Positions 16,690 through 24,981 of a stretch of DNA of 64,000 bases are shown here, piece after piece. The stretch covers positions 1 through 64,000 of the forward strand of contig NZ_PQIG01000092.1 of the NCBI RefSeq assembly GCF_012349115.1, read 5' to 3'. Position numbers and translations under genes: made by a program. The notes below the pieces were generated by a model that saw only the letters and a program-made list of their open reading frames with translations, was not told where the DNA came from and searched no databases. The DNA is from Rhizobium ruizarguesonis. GTDB taxonomy: Bacteria > Pseudomonadota > Alphaproteobacteria > Rhizobiales > Rhizobiaceae. Numbering within the stretch: the first letter of the stretch is position 1; the number at the start of each line of letters is the position of its first letter.

Positions 16690-18042
16690 ATGACGCTTCC
16701 GGAATGGTTCGCAGGTTCATCGGAAGAAGCCGGGTTTCTCCGTCTCGTGCTCGATCATGTCTCAGACTGCCTCGTCGCGGTCGATACAGCCGGGACAATC
16801 GTCCTGATCAATGAGCCCTACTGCCGGCTGCTCGGCGGTGAGGCCGACGAATTCCTGGGGCGCCACATAACCGATGTGGTTGGGCCACAGACCAAGCTTC
16901 ATTTCGTTGCACGCGGGATCGGCACCCATGTCGGTCATCCGCTCGAGGTTCGCGGCCATAAACTGGTAACGAAGCAAGTTCCCGTGCACCGGGACGGCAA
17001 GATCATCGGTGCGGTAGGCCTTGCCCTCTTCTCTGACTATGATGCCCTGAAGAAGACCTACAGCCGCATATCGAAAGCGGAACTCGCCATTCCGCAACGT
17101 CCCAGAGCGTGGCAATCGAAGTTCAGCCTGAATGACATCATCGGCACGGGTGAGTTGATGGATTCCTATCGTGACGCCATCAAGGTGGCCGCTGCGTATG
17201 ATTTGCCTGTGATGATTTGTGGCGAGACCGGCGCGGGCAAGGAACTGGCCGCGCATGCCCTTCATGCACTGTCGGACAGGCGTAGTGGGCCCTTTGTGTG
17301 GGTCAACTGCGCGTCCATTCCCAGCGAGCTGATTGAAGCCGAGCTCTTTGGATACGAAGGCGGTGCTTTCACGGGCGCTCGCAGCCAGGGCAAACCGGGC
17401 AAGTTTGAGCTTGCCACAGGCGGCGTGCTTTTCCTGGACGAGATCGGCGACATGCCGCTCGCCCTTCAGGGCAGTTTGCTGCGCGTTCTGCAGATGAACG
17501 AAATCGTACGTGTCGGCGGTACCAATCCGGTCAGTATCGACTTGGGTATCGTCTGCGCGACCAATAAAGCTCTTCTTGACCTGGTGAAGGTGGGCCGCTT
17601 TCGTGAGGACCTGTATCACCGGCTGAATGTTTTGCCGATCACCGTCCCTCCCCTGCGGCATAGGGGCGATATCCCACACCTTGCCGAGTGCTTGCTTGCG
17701 CGCATCGCAGGTCGGCTGGGTAAGTCCACACCAAACCTGACCGATCACGATCGCAATCTGTTGATCGGATACGCGTGGCCGGGAAACGTGCGCGAGCTCG
17801 AAAACGCGCTGACGCGAATGATCATTACCGGGACACTCGCCATTTCTGTCCAGGAGGTTTCCTCAACCCCGGCTGAGCCAGACGCGACGCAGCCACTCAA
17901 AGACAGGATACGATCCCAAACGGACGCGGAGATTCGTGCCGCTCTGAAACAAACGCGCGGTAACAGGAGCCGTGCGGCTGAATTGCTCGGCATCAGCCGG
18001 GCCCACCTCTATCGCCTTCTCAAGGAGCCGGACGTAAAATAG
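16690..18042 (+). CDS. Sigma-54-dependent activator (PAS, AAA+, Fis-type HTH)
   Basis: Enhancer-binding protein of 450 residues. Residues 14-115 form a PAS-like sensor (FLRLVLDHVSDCLVAVDTAG, INEPYCRLLGG), residues 145-370 an AAA+ domain with Walker A GETGAGKE, the sigma-54 contact loop GAFTGA, Walker B LFLDEIGD and the arginine-finger region FREDLYHRLNVLPI, and the C-terminus a Fis-type HTH (RSRAAELLGISRAHLYRLLK). The complete GAFTGA loop implies a working activator. It is divergent from the hydrolase-MFS operon, whose sigma-54 promoter it very likely activates in response to a ligand bound by the PAS domain. Confidence 0.92.
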   Translation: MTLPEWFAGSSEEAGFLRLVLDHVSDCLVAVDTAGTIVLINEPYCRLLGGEADEFLGRHITDVVGPQTKLHFVARGIGTHVGHPLEVRGHKLVTKQVPVHRDGKIIGAVGLALFSDYDALKKTYSRISKAELAIPQRPRAWQSKFSLNDIIGTGELMDSYRDAIKVAAAYDLPVMICGETGAGKELAAHALHALSDRRSGPFVWVNCASIPSELIEAELFGYEGGAFTGARSQGKPGKFELATGGVLFLDEIGDMPLALQGSLLRVLQMNEIVRVGGTNPVSIDLGIVCATNKALLDLVKVGRFREDLYHRLNVLPITVPPLRHRGDIPHLAECLLARIAGRLGKSTPNLTDHDRNLLIGYAWPGNVRELENALTRMIITGTLAISVQEVSSTPAEPDATQPLKDRIRSQTDAEIRAALKQTRGNRSRAAELLGISRAHLYRLLKEPDVK

Positions 18043-18124
18043 CTTGCCTTCAAGGAAGTCGCCCCGTTTTCAGCTGCAAACAATTCCCCCCGCTTTGGCT
18101 CGCGTGGTCGGGCAGGACAAACGC

Positions 18125-18958
18125 TCAGCCGAAATCCAGAGCCTCCAGGATGTCTTCGATAAGATCCTCGGCATCCTCCAGGCCGACGGAGCAGCGGATG
18201 ACGTCATCTCCAAGCGCGTCGCAAAGGCCGCCTCCTGAAAGGGACAGGTGGCGGGTGCTGGTGAGGCGGGCCGAATGGCATATGAGGCTGCCGACCTCTG
18301 CCAGATTGACGCCCGACTGTATAAGCAACAGTCTGCTGATCATCGCAGTGGCACCATCCCTGCCTGCACGAAGGCCGAAAGCCAAGATTCCCGAGCCACC
18401 TGACATCTGCCTGCGAGCGATGGAATGGTTCGGATGAGATGGAAGAAAGGGATATCTCACCCACGCCACCGCCGGATGGGTTTCCAATGTCAGCGCGATC
18501 GCATGGGCGGCGGAACTGTGCCGGTCCATCCTGAGAGCAAGTGTTTTCACGCCACGAAGGATGAGGAACGAAGCCTGCGGTGAGATCACGGTCGCCTCAG
18601 GAAAACGAAGGTTGGTTTCCCGCAGTTTGTGAATGATTGCGGTGTCTCCCAGCAGGGCACCGCCGAGTGTGTCGCCATGACCGTTGATGTATTTGGTAAG
18701 CGATTGCAGGACAATATCGGCGCCGTGCTCAATCGGGCGCTGCAAGGCTGGCGAAGCGAATGTGCTGTCAACGACGATCTTGAGGCCGCAGGAACGACCG
18801 CATTCTGCGATTGCAGCAATGTCGAGAATGTCGCCAAGAGGATTTGTCGGCGTATCAAAATAAATGAGACGCGTTCGAGGCGTCACCGCACGGCAGATGT
18901 TTGCAGGAAGCGACAGGTAACGCTCCGTCGCTACTCTCCGGGCGAAAGCCGGGGCCAA
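18125..18958 (-). pseudogene. Cys/Met-metabolism PLP-dependent enzyme, N-terminally truncated
   Basis: Resembles cystathionine gamma-synthase or methionine gamma-lyase: TPRTRLIYFDTPTNPLGDI, VVDSTFASPALQRPIEHGAD, and the PLP lysine in SLTKYINGHGDTLGGALLG, then SVGLEDAEDLIEDI at the end. Family members have about 390 residues; here roughly the first 120-130 are missing and the frame before PANICRAVTP is unrelated. The lysine survives, but the residues that bind PLP phosphate and the partner active site are lost. The break falls next to the NifA-type promoter segment, so the same rearrangement may have caused both. Confidence 0.75.
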
Positions 18959-18971
18959 TTACGACAGAACA

Positions 18972-18987
18972 TGTCGGCGACCCTACA
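18972..18987 (+). promoter_or_regulatory. NifA upstream activator sequence
   Basis: TGT-N10-ACA, the consensus NifA binding site, with its centre about 97 bp upstream of the predicted transcription start of the promoter at 19051. This is the normal distance for NifA activation. Confidence 0.7.
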
Positions 18988-19050
18988 AAACCCTCCGTAC
19001 AGCGACAACGAAACACGTTCAATCTCTAGAGGTTACCGGCGCAACCTGAT

Positions 19051-19066
19051 TGGCACGAGTAGTGCT
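19051..19066 (+). promoter_or_regulatory. Sigma-54 promoter of the fixA relic
   Basis: TGGCACG-AGTA-GTGCT matches the sigma-54 consensus TGGCACG-N4-TTGCW except for one base in the -12 element, with GG-N10-GC spacing. Together with the NifA site upstream and the fixA start downstream it is a nitrogen-fixation promoter. Confidence 0.78.
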
Positions 19067-19118
19067 CAGAGTTAGCCGGGTCCCTAAAGCCCGAATCTGA
19101 TTGGGAGCTTAAACGACT

Positions 19119-19193
19119 ATGCACATCGTGGTCTGTATCAAACAGGTGCCGGACTCTGCGCAGATACGCGTCCACCCGGTGACAAATACGATC
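19119..19193 (+). pseudogene. fixA: fixA (electron transfer flavoprotein beta subunit), first ~25 codons
   Basis: The frame starts MHIVVCIKQVPDSAQIRVHP and continues VTNTI, the conserved N-terminus of rhizobial FixA. After this it turns into unrelated sequence, so only the start of the gene is left, behind its own promoter and a GGAG ribosome binding site. FixA normally passes electrons to nitrogenase; this fragment cannot. It marks the region as derived from a symbiotic replicon. Confidence 0.8.
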
Positions 19194-19549
19194 ATAAGCC
19201 ACTGCCGTCGAAGGTATTCTCAGCCGACGATTCTTCTATGCATTGGCCTTGCAACTTCGCATCGACCCGCTGCGGAGTTTAAGGTCCCTCTCTCTTCGGA
19301 ATCAGTCAATTGGCACGACGATCAGAAAGACCGTTGTGACCAGCAATCGAAAATGAGGAGTGATTATAACGCAATACCTCAGCGCCGCGCTGATCCCAGC
19401 CAAAGCTTCGTCGTCAATCGCAAGGGCGATCCGGTACCTAAGATTCCAGCACGGTGGCTCTGCAAGTCGCCGCTCGGAGAGGTGCACAGGAGGCTTCCGC
19501 GAAATTCCGGACAACCCGAAAGCCACATACAAACGTCAGGAGTAGGGCT

Positions 19550-20491
19550 ATGAACGAAGTTGTTGGCCATTACGTAGATTACGAAATGACTTCACCCCTT
19601 CAAATGGCACGGCACTCTGCGCAGATAAAGCCATTGGGTGTCGATCTCGCAAGACGTGGACTTCTTTTGCTGACGACTTGTTTACGAGTTGAAGTTTATG
19701 GCGAAAAGTTCGACGTCGAAAGCACGGACATCGAAGTATTCCGTGGTTTTCCACACAAGGTTGTTGAAGGACCAAACGCTGTCGCCCAGCGATTAGCAGA
19801 GATCTCCTCAGGTGCCAAATCCCAGATCCTTGGGGAGCCCTACATTCAAGAGCAACTTTCGAAAGCTGTGGGACTGCTTGATCCGGACCTTCGGATTTGC
19901 CGCATCGCGCGATTAGCAATTGACGTGAGTTGCGGGTCACGCGAGCGGCAGCGCTTCACGGCACCATTCAACTACGATCGAATTGTCTACGACATGATTG
20001 CGGAGCAGCTTGCGGGTTCAGTTGTACCTGATCGCCTTTACGTGATCGGCGCCGGTATGCTCGGCCGCGAACTTGTCAGTACAGGCCCGGGAAAAATGTT
20101 TCGCTCAACTGTCGTCGTTACGCGGAATCCTAAAAATCTTCGCAAACGTCTCGGTTCCAGGTCAAAAATAGGAGTCGACATGATGCGTCCAGGAGAGATC
20201 GGGTGCAAACCGGAACCGCATTCCGCCGTTGTCATCGCAACCGCTGACGTAAACGCAGAATACCAAGCTGTTCTTCAAGACGCTCTTCTACGGCTGGCAC
20301 CGCGGATTGTAATAGACCTTTCGTCAATCCCGGTGTTGCAGGAAGCCGCAGTTGCGAGGCTCAACTATGTGACCATGTACGATCAAAAGTTTCTCCAGCG
20401 TATAGCGGAGAACAACAAATATCTTATGTCCAAGCTGCCGCAGCTTCAATCCGATATCCAGACCAGACTTCTGGCGGGGGGCATACCATGA
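19550..20491 (+). CDS. Glutamyl-tRNA reductase-like (HemA-like) protein
   Basis: A 313-residue protein that aligns by eye with glutamyl-tRNA reductase. LLTTCLRVEVYGE corresponds to the catalytic STCNRxExY (cysteine kept, asparagine changed to leucine), and SGAKSQILGEPYIQEQL to the LGExQIxxQ helix. VIGAGMLGREL is the NADP-binding turn, AVVIATADVN the following strand, and RIVIDLSSIPVL the conserved DLAxPR region. It lacks the N-terminal portion and C-terminal dimerisation domain of housekeeping HemA (about 420 aa). ATG at 19550 has AGGAG upstream. Alphaproteobacteria make ALA by HemA/ALAS from glycine, so this enzyme probably serves a specialised pathway rather than haem. It lies downstream of the captured NifA-type promoter and upstream of an ATP-grasp gene. 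Confidence 0.72.
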   Translation: MNEVVGHYVDYEMTSPLQMARHSAQIKPLGVDLARRGLLLLTTCLRVEVYGEKFDVESTDIEVFRGFPHKVVEGPNAVAQRLAEISSGAKSQILGEPYIQEQLSKAVGLLDPDLRICRIARLAIDVSCGSRERQRFTAPFNYDRIVYDMIAEQLAGSVVPDRLYVIGAGMLGRELVSTGPGKMFRSTVVVTRNPKNLRKRLGSRSKIGVDMMRPGEIGCKPEPHSAVVIATADVNAEYQAVLQDALLRLAPRIVIDLSSIPVLQEAAVARLNYVTMYDQKFLQRIAENNKYLMSKLPQLQSDIQTRLLAGGIP

Positions 20492-20642
20492 CTGAGACTT
20501 GCAAATCATGCCACTCAATGATCGGAGAAACTCGATCGGTACACGTGAACCTCTGCATCCGGAGAAATGGCTGCAGAAACCGGTTTTCTTTGGAAACCGT
20601 CGCGGACGCCCAGATAAAGCTCGCACGTCAAAGGTCACCACG

Positions 20643-21879
20643 ATGAAAAGAAAAGCACTCATCCTCGTTGAAGGTTCGAGGAATAATGGTCAACTGTATG
20701 TTCACGCGGCACAACGCCAGGGACTTCATCCAATTACGCTGGCCACTGATCCAACCGACTATCACTACATTATTGCGGAAAGCAGTGAGGCGATAGCGGT
20801 TGATACCGAGGATTTCCATGCGATGTTGCATGAATGCCTCAAGCTAACTGCAACCTATGATATCGCCGGAATTACGGGTTTTACCACTCGCGGCGAATCA
20901 ATCTATGTGACCGTCGGAAAACTATGCCAACACTTCAATCTGCCGGGCCCCGATCCTGAATGTGTCGAACGGTGCTCTGACAAACTCGCTCAACGTCAAC
21001 TCCTCATGCAATCCGGTTTACCGGTTCCAGGTTTCCGGCGGGCAACTAGTGCAACAAGCGTGAATATGGCAGCCACCGACATAGGGCTGCCGGTTATTGT
21101 TAAGCCAGCAATGGGCAACGGCAGCAGCGGTGTCCGGTTATGCCGCGATGCGGGCGAGCTCGCCGAACATACGGCCCACCTGCTAGGAGAGACGATCCCA
21201 CGGCGTTCTTCGCAAACGATTCTTGTCGAGGAATTCGCAGAAGGCCCTTTCTACGACGTCGTAACAATGGGAAATGAGGTTGTTGCAGTCGGTTCCGGCT
21301 ACTTCGGTCCCCCACCGCATTTTGTCCCCTACCAGAGTATTTTCCCGGCCCAGCTGACCGAGGAACAGTATGATCATATTTCGGATATCTCATTACGATG
21401 CCTGCAAGCACTAGGTCTTGGCTGGGGCCATCGAATTGCTTTGGACGAAAAGCGGCCCCGTCATAATGGAAGTCAATCCACGTCTTCCAGGGTGGACCAC
21501 TCCACGGCTGATTCAGCTTGCCCACCGTGTGGACATCATTGAGCAGCATATCAAGTGCGTGATTGGAGAAGAGTGTGATCACCCCATAAGACAATCCCGC
21601 GCTTCGGTAGCCCAATTTTTAGCGCCCGATTGCGACGGCACGCTAGCCCACATCCGCGGTATCGACCTTGCCGCCGCTGTACCAGGAATCGCTGAGGTCG
21701 CCTTCTATGTTGAGCCCGGTGTTTCCCTTGTCCGGAGAGGCGATTGCTCGGATATAATCGGACATATTATCGCCAGCTCGGCCGACCTCACTAGGGCTGA
21801 AGCGATCCTTCGGCGTTCTATCGACTTAATAGATTGGGAGGTCACACCGGTGGGTAAGGGGAAACAGCTTGGGACTTGA
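20643..21879 (+). pseudogene. ATP-grasp carboxylate-amine ligase, frameshifted
   Basis: The first part (MKRKALILVEGSRNNGQLYV, CSDKLAQRQLLMQSGLPVPGF, IGLPVIVKPAMGNGSSGVRL, TILVEEFAEGPFYDV) is an ATP-grasp ligase of the carnosine-synthase/BL00235 kind. Near 21420-21435, after LQALGLGWG, the reading moves to the +1 frame, where it resumes as IELLWTKSGPVIMEVNPRLP with the metal-binding ExNPR motif and runs to 21879. A net loss of two bases or gain of one explains it. The gene would couple a carboxylate to an amine using ATP. It follows the HemA-like gene by 151 bp and probably belonged to the same pathway. A sequencing error cannot be excluded. Confidence 0.72.
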
Positions 21880-23105
21880 CCTGCATACACAGCCCCTTCT
21901 GTGATGTCTGATATGCAATAGACCGTAGTTGCTCTTTTAGGCACCGATAGCACCAATGAGCCACGCGCCAGCTTTGCCTGGGGATATTGGCTCCCGGTTC
22001 ATGGCTGGCGCGGCGCTCGGCGTAACGGCAACCGCCTAAATCATGCGGCGAGCGAAAGCGTTGCAATTGGCAGACAATGCAGAGGTCGGGAACGACCGCG
22101 TCTTTGGGATGACGAAAAAAGCTAGACATTGTCATATCTCTCGGTCGGGGAGGTGCATGTCCTTCACACTCATGGGCCGCGGTTTTCCGTCGGCCCTTTT
22201 TTCTTTACCAAAATACGTCGCACGGTGTTGAAGGCATTAGAGAAAAGCGGGGTCGAAGCCCCGCGGCTCGGCTACTCAAGGCTGACATCTGGGCAGTCGC
22301 GGCTTGTCTATCGAGTTGGCGGGCTGCCCGAGATCGTGCTTGAGAACCGCGATGACGACCCAGTCATTGAGATGGCGACATTCGAATTCCTGCCTGTCGC
22401 GCACATGAGACTGACGGCCGTTCAGTGTGATGCCCGTGACGCGCTCGTAGGCAGTAGGGGAATAGTCGCGAGTGTGCGATCGGCCAGCCGCCGCTCATAG
22501 CCGTTGAACAGCCGCGGGAAGGCATGGGCAACCTTCGCCCATCCACTATCCTTCCAATAAAACCCGTCGTCATCTGCCCCGTGGAGCACAGTACTGACTT
22601 CGTAGATGGCCCGCCAAAGGAATTGGTGGGCCCGATGTCCTCGATCGCCTATGCCGGCGGTTGAGCCTAAACGTCTTTGACGTGAGATTTGGAAGGACTT
22701 CTTCGTCACGCTGAACCGCCTGTTGACATGGGCGGAATGGATGGTGACACCACAGTTTTATTCCGGGATAGCTTATCCGCTTCTCGATCTCATGCCGTTC
22801 GAGAGCATCACTCCTAGCCACCCTCCTGATTGAGTTCCAGCGCCTACCTATAACCACCGGCTCTCCAACGTCACTCCTGATGATCTGCGCGATCATCAAG
22901 CGACCTCAGGTGCTGCACAGTAAGCTTTTTGGTCTCCCCGCCCGGCTTGGTGGCTTTTCTGTCCACACAGCCGGCCGCTACAAAATTCCAATTCGAGCAC
23001 AATATTACCCCGCAGTCCATCAAGCGCTCTGTCTTCACTGAGGGCCGCGACTTTCCGACCTCATTTTTATCGCTTGAAGAAACGCGTTGTTACATCTCGA
23101 CGAAG
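21880..23105. other. Degenerate stretch between ATP-grasp gene and hydantoinase operon
   Basis: About 1.2 kb without a convincing gene. A minus-strand frame at 21842-22135 encodes a cysteine-rich peptide (pairs CIVC and CYRC) that overlaps the ATP-grasp end. Minus-strand fragments between 22422 and 22899 (ending AHAFPRLFNGYERRLADRTL) look like pieces of one decayed gene I cannot name. A strong terminator lies at 22174. Confidence 0.4.
22174..22206 (+). terminator. Rho-independent terminator, upstream gene not identified
   Basis: GGGCCG and CGGCCC form a stem around an 11-base loop, followed directly by six T and a further T-rich run. It is oriented to end plus-strand transcription, 300 bp past the ATP-grasp stop, and may end that operon or a short untranslated RNA. 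Confidence 0.7.
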
Positions 23106-23130
23106 GAAAAAGCCGCGCCCAAGGCGCGGC
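23106..23130 (-). terminator. Rho-independent terminator after the hyu operon
   Basis: GCCGCGCC and GGCGCGGC form an eight-base GC stem around a three-base loop; on the minus strand TTTTTCC follows. It lies about 50 bp past the HyuB-type stop codon. Confidence 0.82.
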
Positions 23131-23181
23131 AAAGTAGGCCCGCCGTTAGTGTGCGGGCCAGGGAAGTGATAAAGGTTGTTC

Positions 23182-24969
23182 TCAGATGGTCGCCAGAGCA
23201 CGTCGTTTCTCGTCGGTGGCCCTCGCATCAACTTTGGAACCATCCCGGACGGGATAGCTGTCGAAGATAACCCCATAGACGTCAGCGGCCCTCTCCTCGG
23301 TCTCGTATCGTTCGAGGACATCGTCTAGCACGCGCTCGGGATCACGTTCCAACGGCGAACCGTACCCGCCGCCGGAGCAATCGATTCCGCGAACGGCATC
23401 ACCTGGGGCCAGCTCGATGCGAGCTGCGTTAGTCAGCTTGGTGCTCTCACCGTTCTTACGGATGACGAAGCGTTCTGCACGGGCACCATCGAGACCACCC
23501 CGCACGCCCTTTGGTGGTTCTTCCTGACCATCGCCAGGGTACATTACGGTCATCGCGTCTGATTTAATCCCGAATTCGATTTCAGCGCTCGGCGCTCCAC
23601 GGAAGCGCCCTGCCCCGCCCGTGCCTGGGATAAGAGCCAGACGCCGAACTTCCAGCGGATGTTTCAGTTCATCGATCTCGATAGAATCTCGATACATTAG
23701 ACCCGCAACGACCGGGATGCCGTAGGTTATCCAACCATCGGCCTTTGGCGACGCCGGACCTCCGTTAATATTGAGATGGATTTGGTTGATGAACGGAGCA
23801 CCATTAAAGCGCGGGTCTCGACCGGATACGACGGCCATACCGACGCCTGGGCCAACCGCCCCTTCGGCCAACCCCTGCCCATCCCCAAGCTGAGCGAATG
23901 CCGCCCCCGTGAGATTGATCATACGGTCCGACACGTTGGTTGTCGCGACCGAGCAGGAATGCGGGAACTTCGGGATGCCAGCCACCGCACCTTCGCGGAG
24001 ATGGACGCGAACGCGGCGGAATGAACCCGCATTTTGCGGAACGTCGCTGTTCAAGCTGTTGAACAGACCGGCCAAGACGGCGGAGGTCGCTGTGGCTTCG
24101 CTCTGGTTGAGACCGCAATCGACGTTGTCTATATTGTCGCGAAGATCAATGTCGATGTAGGCCGAGTCCGGATCGACCATGACCTTCACCTGGAGCGGGA
24201 TACCTTCAGGAAGGAATGGCATGCTGTCGTGTCGGCCATGATTTTCAAGTTTAGCCGCTGGAAGAGAACGGACGGCGTTGACCATGCGCTGCTCCGAATA
24301 ATTAAGCCAGGATGTGATAAAAGTCTTGATCGTTTCCTTGCCGTACTTTGCACACATCTCTTTCAGACGACGCTCAGCGATGCGAGCAGAACTGATCCCG
24401 GCCATGAAGTCACCGTACCACTGCGATGGAACCCGGATGCGCTTTTGCATCATATTCACGACGTCGCCCACCATCTTGTAATCGCGCTGGATGCGTACGG
24501 CCGGGAAAATCAACGCCCCTTCTTCGTAAACGTCCTTAGCCATCGACATGTAGGTCGTCGGTAGGCTGTTGCCGCAATCGGCCTGGTGAGCCTTTGCAAC
24601 TGCTGTAAAATGGTGCTCGCCCTCGAAGAACACAGGCACCATGAAAGCGTGGTCGGCAGCGTGAGTATTGCCGGAATATGGGTCGTTATGCAGATAGCAG
24701 TCGCCCTCGGCGATGTCCGGGTGATTGTCGCACATTACTTTGGTCTGCAAGTCTGTTCCGAAAATGTGGATCGGGAGGCCCTCAGCGCAGGCGAATAACT
24801 CGTTCGTGCCGGTGACGATAGCGCACGAGAAGTCACGGGCGGAGTTGATGACGGCGGATCGTGCCGTCTTCAGCATCGTATTGGTCATTTCTCGGACGAT
24901 GCCATCGACCCGGTTGGCTAGAACTGCCGTTAGGACGGTATCGAGCTTAGAGTTATTAGTGTCGGTCAT
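23182..24969 (-). CDS. hyuB: Hydantoinase B / oxoprolinase beta-type subunit
   Basis: ATP-dependent hydantoinase/5-oxoprolinase B subunit, 595 residues. It contains the family stretches IVREMTNTMLKTARSAVINSAR, GDCYLHNDPYSGNTHAADHA, VDPDSAYIDIDLRDNIDNVD and SCSVATTNVSDRMINL, ending in the glycine-rich GTGGAGRFRGAPSAEIEFG and DCSGGGYGSPLERDPE. With HyuA it opens cyclic amides (hydantoins, 5-oxoproline and analogues) using ATP; related AcxB subunits act in acetone carboxylase. It starts 12 bp after hyuA in one operon with a Liv-type importer, so the substrate is probably taken up as a small amide or amino-acid derivative. Confidence 0.9.
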   Translation of the reverse strand: MTDTNNSKLDTVLTAVLANRVDGIVREMTNTMLKTARSAVINSARDFSCAIVTGTNELFACAEGLPIHIFGTDLQTKVMCDNHPDIAEGDCYLHNDPYSGNTHAADHAFMVPVFFEGEHHFTAVAKAHQADCGNSLPTTYMSMAKDVYEEGALIFPAVRIQRDYKMVGDVVNMMQKRIRVPSQWYGDFMAGISSARIAERRLKEMCAKYGKETIKTFITSWLNYSEQRMVNAVRSLPAAKLENHGRHDSMPFLPEGIPLQVKVMVDPDSAYIDIDLRDNIDNVDCGLNQSEATATSAVLAGLFNSLNSDVPQNAGSFRRVRVHLREGAVAGIPKFPHSCSVATTNVSDRMINLTGAAFAQLGDGQGLAEGAVGPGVGMAVVSGRDPRFNGAPFINQIHLNINGGPASPKADGWITYGIPVVAGLMYRDSIEIDELKHPLEVRRLALIPGTGGAGRFRGAPSAEIEFGIKSDAMTVMYPGDGQEEPPKGVRGGLDGARAERFVIRKNGESTKLTNAARIELAPGDAVRGIDCSGGGYGSPLERDPERVLDDVLERYETEERAADVYGVIFDSYPVRDGSKVDARATDEKRRALATI

Positions 24970-24981
24970 ATCAGGCCTCGA

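Noticed and set aside
16762..17748. Minus-strand open frame of 328 codons
   Set aside because: Antisense to the sigma-54 activator.
22422..22899. Minus-strand peptides resembling a decayed protein
   Set aside because: Fragments such as RLFNGYERRLADRTL look once-coding, but frames, starts and family cannot be established, so no gene is called.
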